Both the position numbers and the translations under genes were made by a program. A stretch of 64,000 nt of DNA from PHAA01 sp963665865 (GTDB taxonomy: Bacteria; Bacillota; Syntrophomonadia; Syntrophomonadales; Syntrophomonadaceae): positions 186,001 through 250,000 of the forward strand of contig CAXXWF010000001.1 of NCBI GenBank assembly GCA_963665865.2, written 5' to 3'. Positions 34,935 to 43,175 of this stretch are shown here, piece by piece. Under the pieces are notes generated by a model. That model was given only the letters and a program-made list of their open reading frames with translations, was not told where the DNA came from and ran no database searches. Position 1 is the first letter of the stretch; each line of letters starts with the position of its first letter.

Positions 34935-36014
34935 ATGGGTGAAAATATTAAAAAGGATCAAATGACCCCGCTGGAAAGGAGCAAAGCCATACGTGCAGGG
35001 CAACCCTATGACCGGGTACCTTGTCAAGTTGGGGTAGCAGATCACGGAGCAAAACTAATTGGAGCCAAGAATACGGATATGTTCTTTTCGGCTGCCAAGA
35101 ATGTAGAAGCACAAATAGCTGCGCGCAAGGTTTATGAAATACAGAATATACAGGCAGCCGCCGGACTAACCGGTATGGCAGAAGCAATCGGATGCAAGGT
35201 AGGATATCCTGAGAATAGTGCCCCCTTTATTGCTGAGCACGTGGTCAAAGCATTTGCCGACCTCAATAAGTTGGAAATACCTGATCCGAGAAAGAGCGCT
35301 AGGTTACCCATAGTTCTCGAAATTGCCGAAAGATTAGTCGAGTCACTCGGAAATGAAGTGCCGGTGACAGTTGGTTTAACCGGACCCTTCACAACCGCAG
35401 CCCAAATAAGAGGAACTGAAAATTTTATGCGTGACTTATACTATAACCGTGAATTTGCGCACCAGCTTTTAAGGTTCTCACTGGATAGTACAATTGCTTT
35501 TCTAAAAGAAGCTTCCAAAATTGAAGGAATAGAATTTGGAATAGGTGATCCGACATCCTCGGGCAGCCTTATAAGCCATATACAGTTTCGGGAGTTTGCA
35601 TTTCCATACCTTAAGGAGTTGGTTGACGAAATTAAAAACGTGGGTGCCAGTGCCCCTTCACTGCATATTTGCGGTAATACCAAAAAAATATGGGGACTAA
35701 TGGCAGATGCCGGTGTAGGGTTAATAAGTATCGATGATAAAATGGATCTGGCTCAGGCCAAAGAAGCGGTTGGAGATAGGGTAATCATAGTTGGAAATGT
35801 AAAACCCACTGAAACCATGTACTTGGGAAACCCAAAAGATGTTGAGGAAGATGCCAAGAATTGTCTAAGAAAAGCCTATGATTCTCCCAAAGGGTACATT
35901 CTTGCGTTAGGTTGCGGTTTGCCCAATGGTACTCCACCACAAAATATTCATGCCTTGCTGCATTCTGCTCGCAAGTTTGGACAATATCCTTTAGATGACG
36001 CCAATTTTCAATAG
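34935..36014 (+). CDS. MtaA/CmuA-type (UroD-family) corrinoid methyltransferase 1
   Basis: A 359-residue uroporphyrinogen-decarboxylase-fold protein of the MtaA/MtbA/MtsA methyltransferase branch. Zn-binding residues are visible as HICGNT and the later LALGCGLPNGTPP (HxC...C pattern). Such enzymes move a methyl group between a corrinoid protein and a thiol or methylated substrate. It is about 50 bp after the corrinoid protein gene. A close paralog is at 40917. Confidence 0.85.
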   Translation: MGENIKKDQMTPLERSKAIRAGQPYDRVPCQVGVADHGAKLIGAKNTDMFFSAAKNVEAQIAARKVYEIQNIQAAAGLTGMAEAIGCKVGYPENSAPFIAEHVVKAFADLNKLEIPDPRKSARLPIVLEIAERLVESLGNEVPVTVGLTGPFTTAAQIRGTENFMRDLYYNREFAHQLLRFSLDSTIAFLKEASKIEGIEFGIGDPTSSGSLISHIQFREFAFPYLKELVDEIKNVGASAPSLHICGNTKKIWGLMADAGVGLISIDDKMDLAQAKEAVGDRVIIVGNVKPTETMYLGNPKDVEEDAKNCLRKAYDSPKGYILALGCGLPNGTPPQNIHALLHSARKFGQYPLDDANFQ

Positions 36015-36040
36015 AATTTTAAAATAATAGAGGTATTGTT

Positions 36041-37069
36041 ATGAATCTAATCAGTCCCAAAGAAAGGGTTATGAAGGTATTAAATAAAGAAAAGGTTGAC
36101 CGACCTCCGATCATTTGTCCCGGCGGCATGATGAATGCAGCTATAGTTGATATTATGCAAAACACTGGACATACCTTGCCTGAGGCTCATCATGATAACA
36201 GACTGATGGCGGAGCTTGCCCAGGATGTTAAAGAGAATACAGGATTTGAAAATTTCGGTATACCGTTTTGCATGACAGTTGAAGCCGAAGTACTGGGAAG
36301 TGAAATTAATTTTGGCACTTTAGCCTGTGAACCTAAAATTGAAAAAGAATTGTTTAGCTCTGTTTCCAAAGTTGAGTATAAAAATATACATGAGTTAATC
36401 AATACCGGAAGAGTTAGTACGATTATACAGGCTGTTTATATCTTGTCAAAGAGGAATGTGGATATACCTGTTATCGGAAATCTTACCGGACCAATAAGTA
36501 CATCTGCCTCCATTGTGGATCCCATGTCTTTTTTAAAGGAATTGAGAAAGGATTCAAGAGGTTCTCATAAATTGATTGATTATGTGGCCAGTTTCTTAAT
36601 CGAATATGCAAGATATATGCTGGACAATGGAGCAAGTCTAATATCGATTGGAGATCCTACTGCAACCGGGGAAATATTGGGCCCAAGGATGTTTGAAGAA
36701 TATGCAGTCGAGTATTTGAATAAGGTCATTGATGCGATTCATTCATTCGGAGCACCGGTAATAGTCCATATTTGTGGCAATATGAACAGTGTTAAGAATC
36801 ACATCGTTAAATTAAGGGCCGATGCTATCAGCACCGATGCATTGGTTAATTTGCGGCTACTTAAAGAAGAATTTCCGACCCTCACCACCATGGGTAATTT
36901 AAGCACCTATCTACTCGAATTTGGAGCGCCAGATAAGATTTCAGCCCAAACTGAAAGACTTATCCATGACGGAATCGACATCATATCTCCTGCTTGCGGG
37001 TTAAGTACATCCACTTCATTGCAGAATATAACCGCAATGACAAATACAGTTATCGCGTCTGAAAATTAA
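36041..37069 (+). CDS. UroD-family corrinoid methyltransferase 2
   Basis: A 342-residue UroD-fold protein. The Zn motif is HICGNMNSV, and the second Cys is in ISPACGLSTSTSL. It differs from the other two UroD-type proteins here (34935, 40917) in its N-terminal part (RVMKVLNKEKVDRPPIICPG). MtaA- and MtsA-like enzymes share this fold; which partner it uses is unknown. It lies 26 bp after the first paralog. Confidence 0.82.
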   Translation: MNLISPKERVMKVLNKEKVDRPPIICPGGMMNAAIVDIMQNTGHTLPEAHHDNRLMAELAQDVKENTGFENFGIPFCMTVEAEVLGSEINFGTLACEPKIEKELFSSVSKVEYKNIHELINTGRVSTIIQAVYILSKRNVDIPVIGNLTGPISTSASIVDPMSFLKELRKDSRGSHKLIDYVASFLIEYARYMLDNGASLISIGDPTATGEILGPRMFEEYAVEYLNKVIDAIHSFGAPVIVHICGNMNSVKNHIVKLRADAISTDALVNLRLLKEEFPTLTTMGNLSTYLLEFGAPDKISAQTERLIHDGIDIISPACGLSTSTSLQNITAMTNTVIASEN

Positions 37070-37125
37070 TAATTATGACAGTCAATATTACGGTTTAATT
37101 AACATCAATGGGAGAACGATATTTT

Positions 37126-38802
37126 ATGGCAATAGTGAGGTTTTATCCGGACAATAAGTTGGCTCAGGTTGAAGAAGGCTTGACAATTCTTGAAGCTTCC
37201 AAAATCGCGGGAGTTCTAATTGAATCGCCGTGTAACTCAGAAGGAATATGTGGCAAGTGCAAGGTTAAACTTGATTTGGTTTCTATTAAGAATGCGGTGC
37301 GAAGTGATGATGCAGAGGTTCTTTCCCCAAACGAAGTGGAACAAGGCATAGTTTTATCTTGTCAAACAAAAATTATTGGAGATATTTCTGCTGAGATAGT
37401 TAATAAAGCAGAAAATAAAACCCTAAAAATCTTGGACCGTGGCAAAAGTTTTAATTTCGAACTGGATTGTTATATTAAAAAACAATATAAATCAGAAATT
37501 AATGTTACCAGCATTCTAGCGGGGACTGAGTTTCTGGCTTATGAGCAAGGTAATACCGAGGCATTAAATTTTGGAATTGTTGTTGATATTGGCACAACTA
37601 CATTGGTTACAGCTTTGGTCGACTTGAATGACGGGAAAGAACTTGGTTCTTCCTCTGCGTTAAATCCCCAGGCCGTTCATGCCCAGGATGTATTATCAAG
37701 AATTAAGTTGGCATCAAGTGAAGACGGTTTAAATCTAATGAATAGCATACTTATTGCAAAAATAAATACTATGATTAATGAAATTTCTACAGTATGCGAG
37801 GTTAATAAAGATAATATTTATGAAATCATTTTGAGCGGCAATGCCTGTATGCTGCATCTGGCCGCTAATGTTAGCCCGTTATCTTTGGGTAAATATCCAT
37901 ATAATACTGTAATATCAGGTGATATGCATATAGATGCTGCCCAACATGGTTTGCAGATATCCCAATATGGGATAATTTATCTTCCGGCAATTATTTCAGC
38001 TTATATAGGGGCTGATATAACTTCTGGAGTACTTGCATCACAACTTCATAAAAAAGCCGGGATAGTTATTTTCATTGATATTGGTACCAACGGTGAAATG
38101 GTTGTCGGTTTAAACGGAAAACTTACGGCAACCTCGACAGCAGCAGGTCCTGCTTTTGAGGGGATGAACATTACGTATGGTATGCGGGCGGACAGGGGAG
38201 CCATTGAATATTTCAACATTGAAGATGACGGCAATATCAGCACCAAAACGATAGGCGACTGCACTCCGATTGGAATATGTGGAAGTGGCCTTATAGATAT
38301 TATAGGCGAATTAGTGGCCTCGAACATAATTAACAAAAGCGGTAAAATCGTTGACCCAGAAGAAACTGAGCTAAACTCAACATTAAAAGAAAGACTGATA
38401 AAGCAAGATAATAAAGTAATGTTCAAGGTAGCGGATAATATATTTATTTCTCAAAAAGATATACGCCAGGTACAACTTGCCAAAGGTGCTGTAAGAGCCG
38501 GTATTGACCTATTACTTAAAAATAAAGATATAAAAGTATCAAATGTTGATCAGGTTTTAATTGCCGGTTCATTTGGCTATCACCTTAGGGCGGAAAGCTT
38601 AATTCATATTGGACTTTTGCCTGCTGAGTTTGAAGGTAAAATTGAGTTTATAGGCAATACCTCAAAATCAGGTGGGCATGCATTTTTACTGAATAAAACA
38701 TATAGGAAGGAAATGGGGCAAATTGCTAAAAATATTGAGGTCATTGATCTTGCCAACTATCAAGATTTTGATAAAGTCTTTGTTAATAGCATAAGTTTTT
38801 GA
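37126..38802 (+). CDS. RACo-type reductive activator of corrinoid proteins (ASKHA ATPase, 2Fe-2S)
   Basis: A 558-residue protein with an N-terminal [2Fe-2S] ferredoxin domain (CNSEGICGKCKV and VLSCQT) and a C-terminal ASKHA ATPase core (VVDIGTTTLVTALVD, FIDIGTNGEMVVG, AGSFGYHLRAESL). RACo reduces inactive Co(II) corrinoid back to Co(I) with ATP. ATG 37126 is preferred, with GGGAGA behind it; the longer form begins at 37108. It is the last gene of the leader-C unit and matches the nearby corrinoid protein. Confidence 0.9.
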   Translation: MAIVRFYPDNKLAQVEEGLTILEASKIAGVLIESPCNSEGICGKCKVKLDLVSIKNAVRSDDAEVLSPNEVEQGIVLSCQTKIIGDISAEIVNKAENKTLKILDRGKSFNFELDCYIKKQYKSEINVTSILAGTEFLAYEQGNTEALNFGIVVDIGTTTLVTALVDLNDGKELGSSSALNPQAVHAQDVLSRIKLASSEDGLNLMNSILIAKINTMINEISTVCEVNKDNIYEIILSGNACMLHLAANVSPLSLGKYPYNTVISGDMHIDAAQHGLQISQYGIIYLPAIISAYIGADITSGVLASQLHKKAGIVIFIDIGTNGEMVVGLNGKLTATSTAAGPAFEGMNITYGMRADRGAIEYFNIEDDGNISTKTIGDCTPIGICGSGLIDIIGELVASNIINKSGKIVDPEETELNSTLKERLIKQDNKVMFKVADNIFISQKDIRQVQLAKGAVRAGIDLLLKNKDIKVSNVDQVLIAGSFGYHLRAESLIHIGLLPAEFEGKIEFIGNTSKSGGHAFLLNKTYRKEMGQIAKNIEVIDLANYQDFDKVFVNSISF

Positions 38803-38810
38803 AGTAGTTA

Positions 38811-38923
38811 TTGACAAATAAAATCAATTAAATTTTTATTATTAAAAAAATATATTTTATATTATTTGTCTGACTGGAAAACTGGAGGACATAATTCGGA
38901 AAAGCTGAATTATGTCCTTTTTT
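38811..38923 (+). promoter_or_regulatory. Shared leader copy D (before ABC permease)
   Basis: TTGACA (38811-38816) precedes an AT-rich region with an unclear -10 box. GACTGG-AAAA-CTGGAGG (38872-38888) follows. The GATAGG box is not found. The small hairpin would be CUGG with CUGG, held by two G-U pairs. Confidence 0.65.
38887..38923 (+). terminator. Intrinsic terminator-like hairpin in leader D
   Basis: GGACATAATTC (38887-38897) pairs perfectly with GAATTATGTCC (38907-38917), followed by a run of T to 38923. Confidence 0.8.
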
Positions 38924-38960
38924 ATATTACTGGATTAATAAGGGTTGGATGGTGAATTAA

Positions 38961-39746
38961 ATGAGCTTGGATAAATTTAAAAATTCTATTTTAGGATTAC
39001 GTCCCCTGGTGGGGGTATTGGTCTTTTTAGCAATTTGGGAGATTGCTCCGAGAATTGGTATGGCAGACCCGGTCGTATTGCCGCCATTTTCGATCGTAAT
39101 GGCGGCCTGGTTCAAATTGCTTCTTTCGGGTGCACTAATAAAACATTTATTGGTGAGCTTAGGGCGCTCCATCGTTGGATTTTCTCTGGGTCTTGTGATT
39201 GCAGTACCCTTAGGTTTTTTAATCGGATGGTTTAAAAGTGTCGAATATTATCTGGACGGAATATTGCAAACCTTCAGGCAAACTCCGGTTTTGGCTCTTT
39301 TCCCGGTTTTCATTCTTATTTTTGGAATTGGTGAAGTATCGAAAGTATCAATCATATTCTGGGGTGTTCAATGGGCTATCCTGTTAAACACCATCACCGG
39401 GGTTAAAAATGTCGATCCTTTGTTAATAAAATCTGCCAGGTCAATGGGGGCATCACCACTGACTCTGTTTAGTAAAGTCGTTTTCCCTTCTGCTGTTCCC
39501 AATATTCTAACAGGGATTAGATTAAGCGCGACCACTTCAGTTCTTATCATAGTGGCGGTAGAAATGATGGGAGCAAGTTCTGGTCTTGGCTTTCTGGTGT
39601 TCGATTCGGAAATCAAGTTCAAGATACCCAATATGTATGCAGCTATAATAACACTTTCCATGTTGGGCCTGATTCTTAATTACTCAATTGTCTACCTGGA
39701 AAAACGTGTTACCCACTGGAAAGAGGAGTTGCGGGGGGGGGGGTGA
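38961..39746 (+). CDS. ABC transporter permease (NitT/TauT/SsuC type)
   Basis: A 261-residue permease with about six helices and the cytoplasmic EAA loop ARSMGASPLTLFSKVVFP. The family imports nitrate, taurine or alkanesulfonates and related small organics. It starts after leader D. Its matching binding protein is next, and the matching ATPase is likely 46088, at the end of the nifKD-like unit. An 11-G run (39733-39743) ends at the TGA stop, so slippage could change the C-terminus. Confidence 0.85.
   Translation: MSLDKFKNSILGLRPLVGVLVFLAIWEIAPRIGMADPVVLPPFSIVMAAWFKLLLSGALIKHLLVSLGRSIVGFSLGLVIAVPLGFLIGWFKSVEYYLDGILQTFRQTPVLALFPVFILIFGIGEVSKVSIIFWGVQWAILLNTITGVKNVDPLLIKSARSMGASPLTLFSKVVFPSAVPNILTGIRLSATTSVLIIVAVEMMGASSGLGFLVFDSEIKFKIPNMYAAIITLSMLGLILNYSIVYLEKRVTHWKEELRGGG
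39733..39743 (+). repeat. Homopolymer run of 11 G at the permease stop
   Basis: Eleven consecutive G precede the TGA of the ABC permease. Slippage here would extend or alter the C-terminus. Confidence 0.8.
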
Positions 39747-39870
39747 GTCAATAAATACAACTTGATCGTTTATGACATATAAATTTTTGAAGGAGGAATA
39801 TCTTTGATACCATCATACCCCTGAGATGATACTAGGGAGAATTCATATTAATAGCGGGAGGCGTTTTATC

Positions 39871-40881
39871 TTGCATAAAAAGAAAACAATTATTGTAGCG
39901 TCGTTAGCAGTATTGTTGATAGTCTCATTATGGTTGGCGGCAGGCTGTAGTTCAAAAGCCAAAACCACCAATGCAGGTTCTGCAAAAAGCGGGGAACCTT
40001 ATCAGCTTAAAGGCGCCACTATAACTAGTTTGACGGACATACTTGTTGCTCAGGAGAAGGGCTATTTGGCTGAAGAGGGAATTGTGTACAAGGATGTCGG
40101 GACCATAAAATCATCAGATACGGTTGCGGCCCTTCTGACCGGAAGTATTGATTTTGCACTCTTTCACCCGGATAAGCTGGCCTTAGCCAGATTGGGAGGT
40201 TCAAAAATCACAGCGATAGGCCCAGGCATGATCGACGGTCCCCAGAAACCACACATGATATATTTTGTAAAAGAAGGAAGTCCGATAAAGACTGCCCAGG
40301 ATTGCATAGGAAAGAAGGTTGGGGTTGCGTTTACCGGTTCCTGTGCCGATGGTATTTTCCTGGATTGGCTGAATCAAAACGGTATTTCCGCTGATAAAGT
40401 GGAATTTGTCATCGTTCCCGATGCCCAAGCGGAACAGGCTTTAAAGCAAGGTCTGGTTGATATTGCCCAGGTTCATCCGTCTTTCTACCAGGCAGTTATC
40501 AACCATGGCGGATGCAGAATACTAGTCAACACCTGGGATGTTAATAAAGATCCCAATGCCGGTACGTCCTTTTCGATTACTGTAAGTGAAAAATGGGCCC
40601 AGGAACATCCGGAGGTAGCCAAAGGTTTGGTTAGAGCGATAAATAAGGCCCACGACTGGATGAATGCCAATCAGGACGAAGCAATCCAAATGGCAGCCAA
40701 GTATTTGGATATACCACCTCAGGATGTTACCTTCTTCCATTATGATGATCAGCATCTAATTACTGATGAACGGGTAATTCCCTGGTTCCAAAGAATGATA
40801 CGGCTCGGACAGATTAAAGAGGGGCAAATAAAGCCTTCTGAAATATATACCAATGAATACAACCCGGAATATAAAAAATAG
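39871..40881 (+). CDS. ABC transporter substrate-binding lipoprotein (NMT1/SsuA type)
   Basis: A 336-residue binding protein with a lipobox Cys in LWLAAGCSSK. The NMT1-like start is ITSLTDILVAQEKGYLAEEG, with FALFHPDKLALARLGG and a VGVAFTGSCADGIF loop typical of the NitT/TauT group. TTG 39871 follows GGGAGG, and the longer in-frame ATG 39826 lacks a site. It determines what the nearby permease imports. The ligand cannot be predicted from sequence. Confidence 0.85.
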   Translation: MHKKKTIIVASLAVLLIVSLWLAAGCSSKAKTTNAGSAKSGEPYQLKGATITSLTDILVAQEKGYLAEEGIVYKDVGTIKSSDTVAALLTGSIDFALFHPDKLALARLGGSKITAIGPGMIDGPQKPHMIYFVKEGSPIKTAQDCIGKKVGVAFTGSCADGIFLDWLNQNGISADKVEFVIVPDAQAEQALKQGLVDIAQVHPSFYQAVINHGGCRILVNTWDVNKDPNAGTSFSITVSEKWAQEHPEVAKGLVRAINKAHDWMNANQDEAIQMAAKYLDIPPQDVTFFHYDDQHLITDERVIPWFQRMIRLGQIKEGQIKPSEIYTNEYNPEYKK

Positions 40882-40916
40882 CTTAAGAATTAAAGCTAAT
40901 GAAAGGAGGATTAGGA

Positions 40917-41990
40917 ATGCCAACAGGGTCAAATAAGGATCAAATGACGCCAAGAGAAAGATTGGATGCTATTTTGCAAGGAAAACCCTATGACCGGATT
41001 CCATGTAGTGTTAATGTAGGCAACCAGGCAGCCAAGCTACTGGGTATAAGTTCTTCTGACTATGTGAAATCAGCTGACCGACAGGTTGAAGGAATATTAG
41101 CATCCTATAAAGAGTATGGGGTGGAGTTTTTGGGTCCCCATGCCAATATTCTGGCCACAATTGGACTAAAATATGTTTATCCGGAAGACAGTACACCTTA
41201 TCCAGAGGAGCCCCTTGTAAAGAATTATGCAGATCTTGAAAGACTGGAGATACCTGATTTTAGAAAAGCCACGGAACTTCAAGTATTTTGGGAAACTCTC
41301 GAGAAAGTAACCGAAAAAATTGGAGATGAAGTGCCAATATCGATTGGAATGAGCGGTCCTTTCAGTGCCAGTGCACAATTGAGGGGCATTGAGGTTTTCA
41401 TGCGCGATTTGTACCAGAACCCTGAATTCGCCCACAAAATACTGAGCTTTATTCTGGAGTGCACAGCCAGTTTCGTAAAGGAAGTTGGTAAATATAACGT
41501 TAAATTCGGTATTTTTGACCCAACCTCTTCAAGCTGTCTTATCAGCCCCAAGCAATACCGCCAATTTTCACTGCCTTATCAAACCGAACTGGTTGCTGTG
41601 ATGAAAAATGCTGGAGATGACTATCCTATGCTGCATATATGCGGGAATACCACCAAGATATGGAAAGATATGGCGGCCACGGGGGCTGGAATTTTAAGTC
41701 TGGATAATATTATAGATCTGGAAGCTGCCAAAAAAGAAGTAGGGGACAGAGTAGTCCTGATGGGGAATGTACGTCCAACCGATACCATGTTGTTTGGAAC
41801 AACTAAAGATGTCGAGGAAAATGTAAAGGAATGTCTGATAAAAGCTGCTGATTCCCCCAAAGGCTTTTTGTTGGCCCTGGGCTGTGGGATGCCTTTAAAT
41901 ACACCGCCCGAAAACATACATGCTTTGGTTGAAGCAAATAAAAAATATGGACAAATTGCTGGTGAATCTCCACTTAATCTGTTTAATTAA
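40917..41990 (+). CDS. MtaA/CmuA-type (UroD-family) corrinoid methyltransferase 3
   Basis: A 357-residue close paralog of 34935 (the shared frame SNKDQMTPRERLDAI..., HICGNTTKIW, LALGCGMPLNTPP). HxC and C residues for Zn are present. ATG 40917 is preferred, with AAAGGAGG at its back. It is in the leader-D unit with the ABC permease and binding protein, so a methyl donor imported by that system is a natural idea, but untested. Confidence 0.85.
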   Translation: MPTGSNKDQMTPRERLDAILQGKPYDRIPCSVNVGNQAAKLLGISSSDYVKSADRQVEGILASYKEYGVEFLGPHANILATIGLKYVYPEDSTPYPEEPLVKNYADLERLEIPDFRKATELQVFWETLEKVTEKIGDEVPISIGMSGPFSASAQLRGIEVFMRDLYQNPEFAHKILSFILECTASFVKEVGKYNVKFGIFDPTSSSCLISPKQYRQFSLPYQTELVAVMKNAGDDYPMLHICGNTTKIWKDMAATGAGILSLDNIIDLEAAKKEVGDRVVLMGNVRPTDTMLFGTTKDVEENVKECLIKAADSPKGFLLALGCGMPLNTPPENIHALVEANKKYGQIAGESPLNLFN

Positions 41991-42091
41991 CATCAAAAAT
42001 AAATGAGAAATAAGGTTACGACTATAGTTTCTCTGTAGTTGGTAATCACTTGTTTTACTGGTGATTTGTCTAATTTTCTAAGAGGTTATTT

Positions 42092-42955
42092 ATGAAAGAT
42101 AAAATAATGAATAGGGATCCTTTCTGGATTCCCTTTATTGCCCTCATTATTATCTCAGCTTTATCATTCATTTTATGGAAACATACAGTAATAGGCCGGA
42201 TCATACTTTTGTTTATATTTATATTGGTCTATAAACTCCGTATTAAATATTACAATCTCGATGATTTAATAGGTTTGTTATTCTGGATCGGGGCGGTCAT
42301 AATTATACTTTGCCTGTTCGGGCTTACTCTAGCATCTAGAAGCGATCAAGCCACTTACGACAATACCAGCAAAGACCAAAGTCAAAACGGGATAAAACCA
42401 TTGAATTACTCCAAGAAGTTTAACCTGCCAGACGATAAAGGCGAATATGAAGTAAGCTTGACAACTTTGAATAATTCGTATGATATAAAAATAACGATAG
42501 TTGTTCCTAGCAGCATTTTACCCAGTGACTTCATTTGGGATCCGGCCAAAGCCCCGACATATGTAGTAGAGGGAACCAATCTTCATGCTACGGATAGGTT
42601 GGATGTTTTCCTATGTTCATCTGATGATACCATCAAGCCTTACCAATCCAGTAATTTAGGTCCCGCCATTAATGGCAAGGGTATGTTAACACCAACCTTT
42701 AACACTTCTATGTATGTTCGAGTTAAAAATATTGATGAACTGCTGGATTTTACATCGAAATATGATCAGTTGAAATTGATACGATATAATACCAAAGCGG
42801 TAGGAATAAAGGACTTCGAAAAGAATACCAAGGATCTGCAGACCAGTTTAAGTTTTGGTTATAATGCAGAAAAGGGATATACGGACTATCCGCCGTTGCT
42901 GAAGATAGAAATTCCTTGGAGCGAGATTCTCCGTCAAATAGGTTTGAAGAGTTAA
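42092..42955 (+). CDS. Unknown membrane-anchored protein
   Basis: A 287-residue protein with hydrophobic N-terminal helices (about residues 11-85, three segments) and a soluble extracytoplasmic part of about 190 residues with no motif I recognise. It has few cysteines. It is last in the leader-D unit, about 100 bp after the third UroD-type gene. It could be an accessory to the ABC importer or unrelated. Confidence 0.6.
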   Translation: MKDKIMNRDPFWIPFIALIIISALSFILWKHTVIGRIILLFIFILVYKLRIKYYNLDDLIGLLFWIGAVIIILCLFGLTLASRSDQATYDNTSKDQSQNGIKPLNYSKKFNLPDDKGEYEVSLTTLNNSYDIKITIVVPSSILPSDFIWDPAKAPTYVVEGTNLHATDRLDVFLCSSDDTIKPYQSSNLGPAINGKGMLTPTFNTSMYVRVKNIDELLDFTSKYDQLKLIRYNTKAVGIKDFEKNTKDLQTSLSFGYNAEKGYTDYPPLLKIEIPWSEILRQIGLKS

Positions 42956-42996
42956 GAAGCTTGATAGTTATGCCATGAATTCAGTTAATAAAACTA

Positions 42997-43117
42997 TTGA
43001 CAAAAGAGAATCTCATAAGTAATATATTATTAAAACGATAGGAATAATTGGATAGCGAATTTCCGACTAGAAAGCTAGAGGTTACATTCGGTCAGATGAA
43101 TGTGGCCTCTATTTTTT
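42997..43117 (+). promoter_or_regulatory. Shared leader copy E (before nifK-like gene)
   Basis: TTGACA (42997-43002), 17 bases, TAATAT (43020-43025), GATAGG (43037-43042), GACTAG-AAAG-CTAGAGG (43065-43081), then the terminator hairpin. Its first 50 bases are nearly identical to copy C. Confidence 0.8.
43076..43117 (+). terminator. Intrinsic terminator-like hairpin in leader E
   Basis: TAGAGG (43076-43081) pairs with CCTCTA (43106-43111), with an inner ACATTC/GAATGT stem, followed by T6 to 43117. Confidence 0.7.
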
Positions 43118-43175
43118 GGGGATTAGAAAGTGAGGAAATACCTAGCCGGTTTATAAACAATATGGAGGTATCGAA

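Noticed and set aside
29580..43117. Reading the shared leaders as ANTAR two-hairpin targets or a known Moco riboswitch
   Set aside because: The small hairpin has a 4-5 base A-rich loop rather than the hexaloop of ANTAR sites, and the leaders lack the multi-stem Moco architecture. Without a search I treat it as unrecognised.
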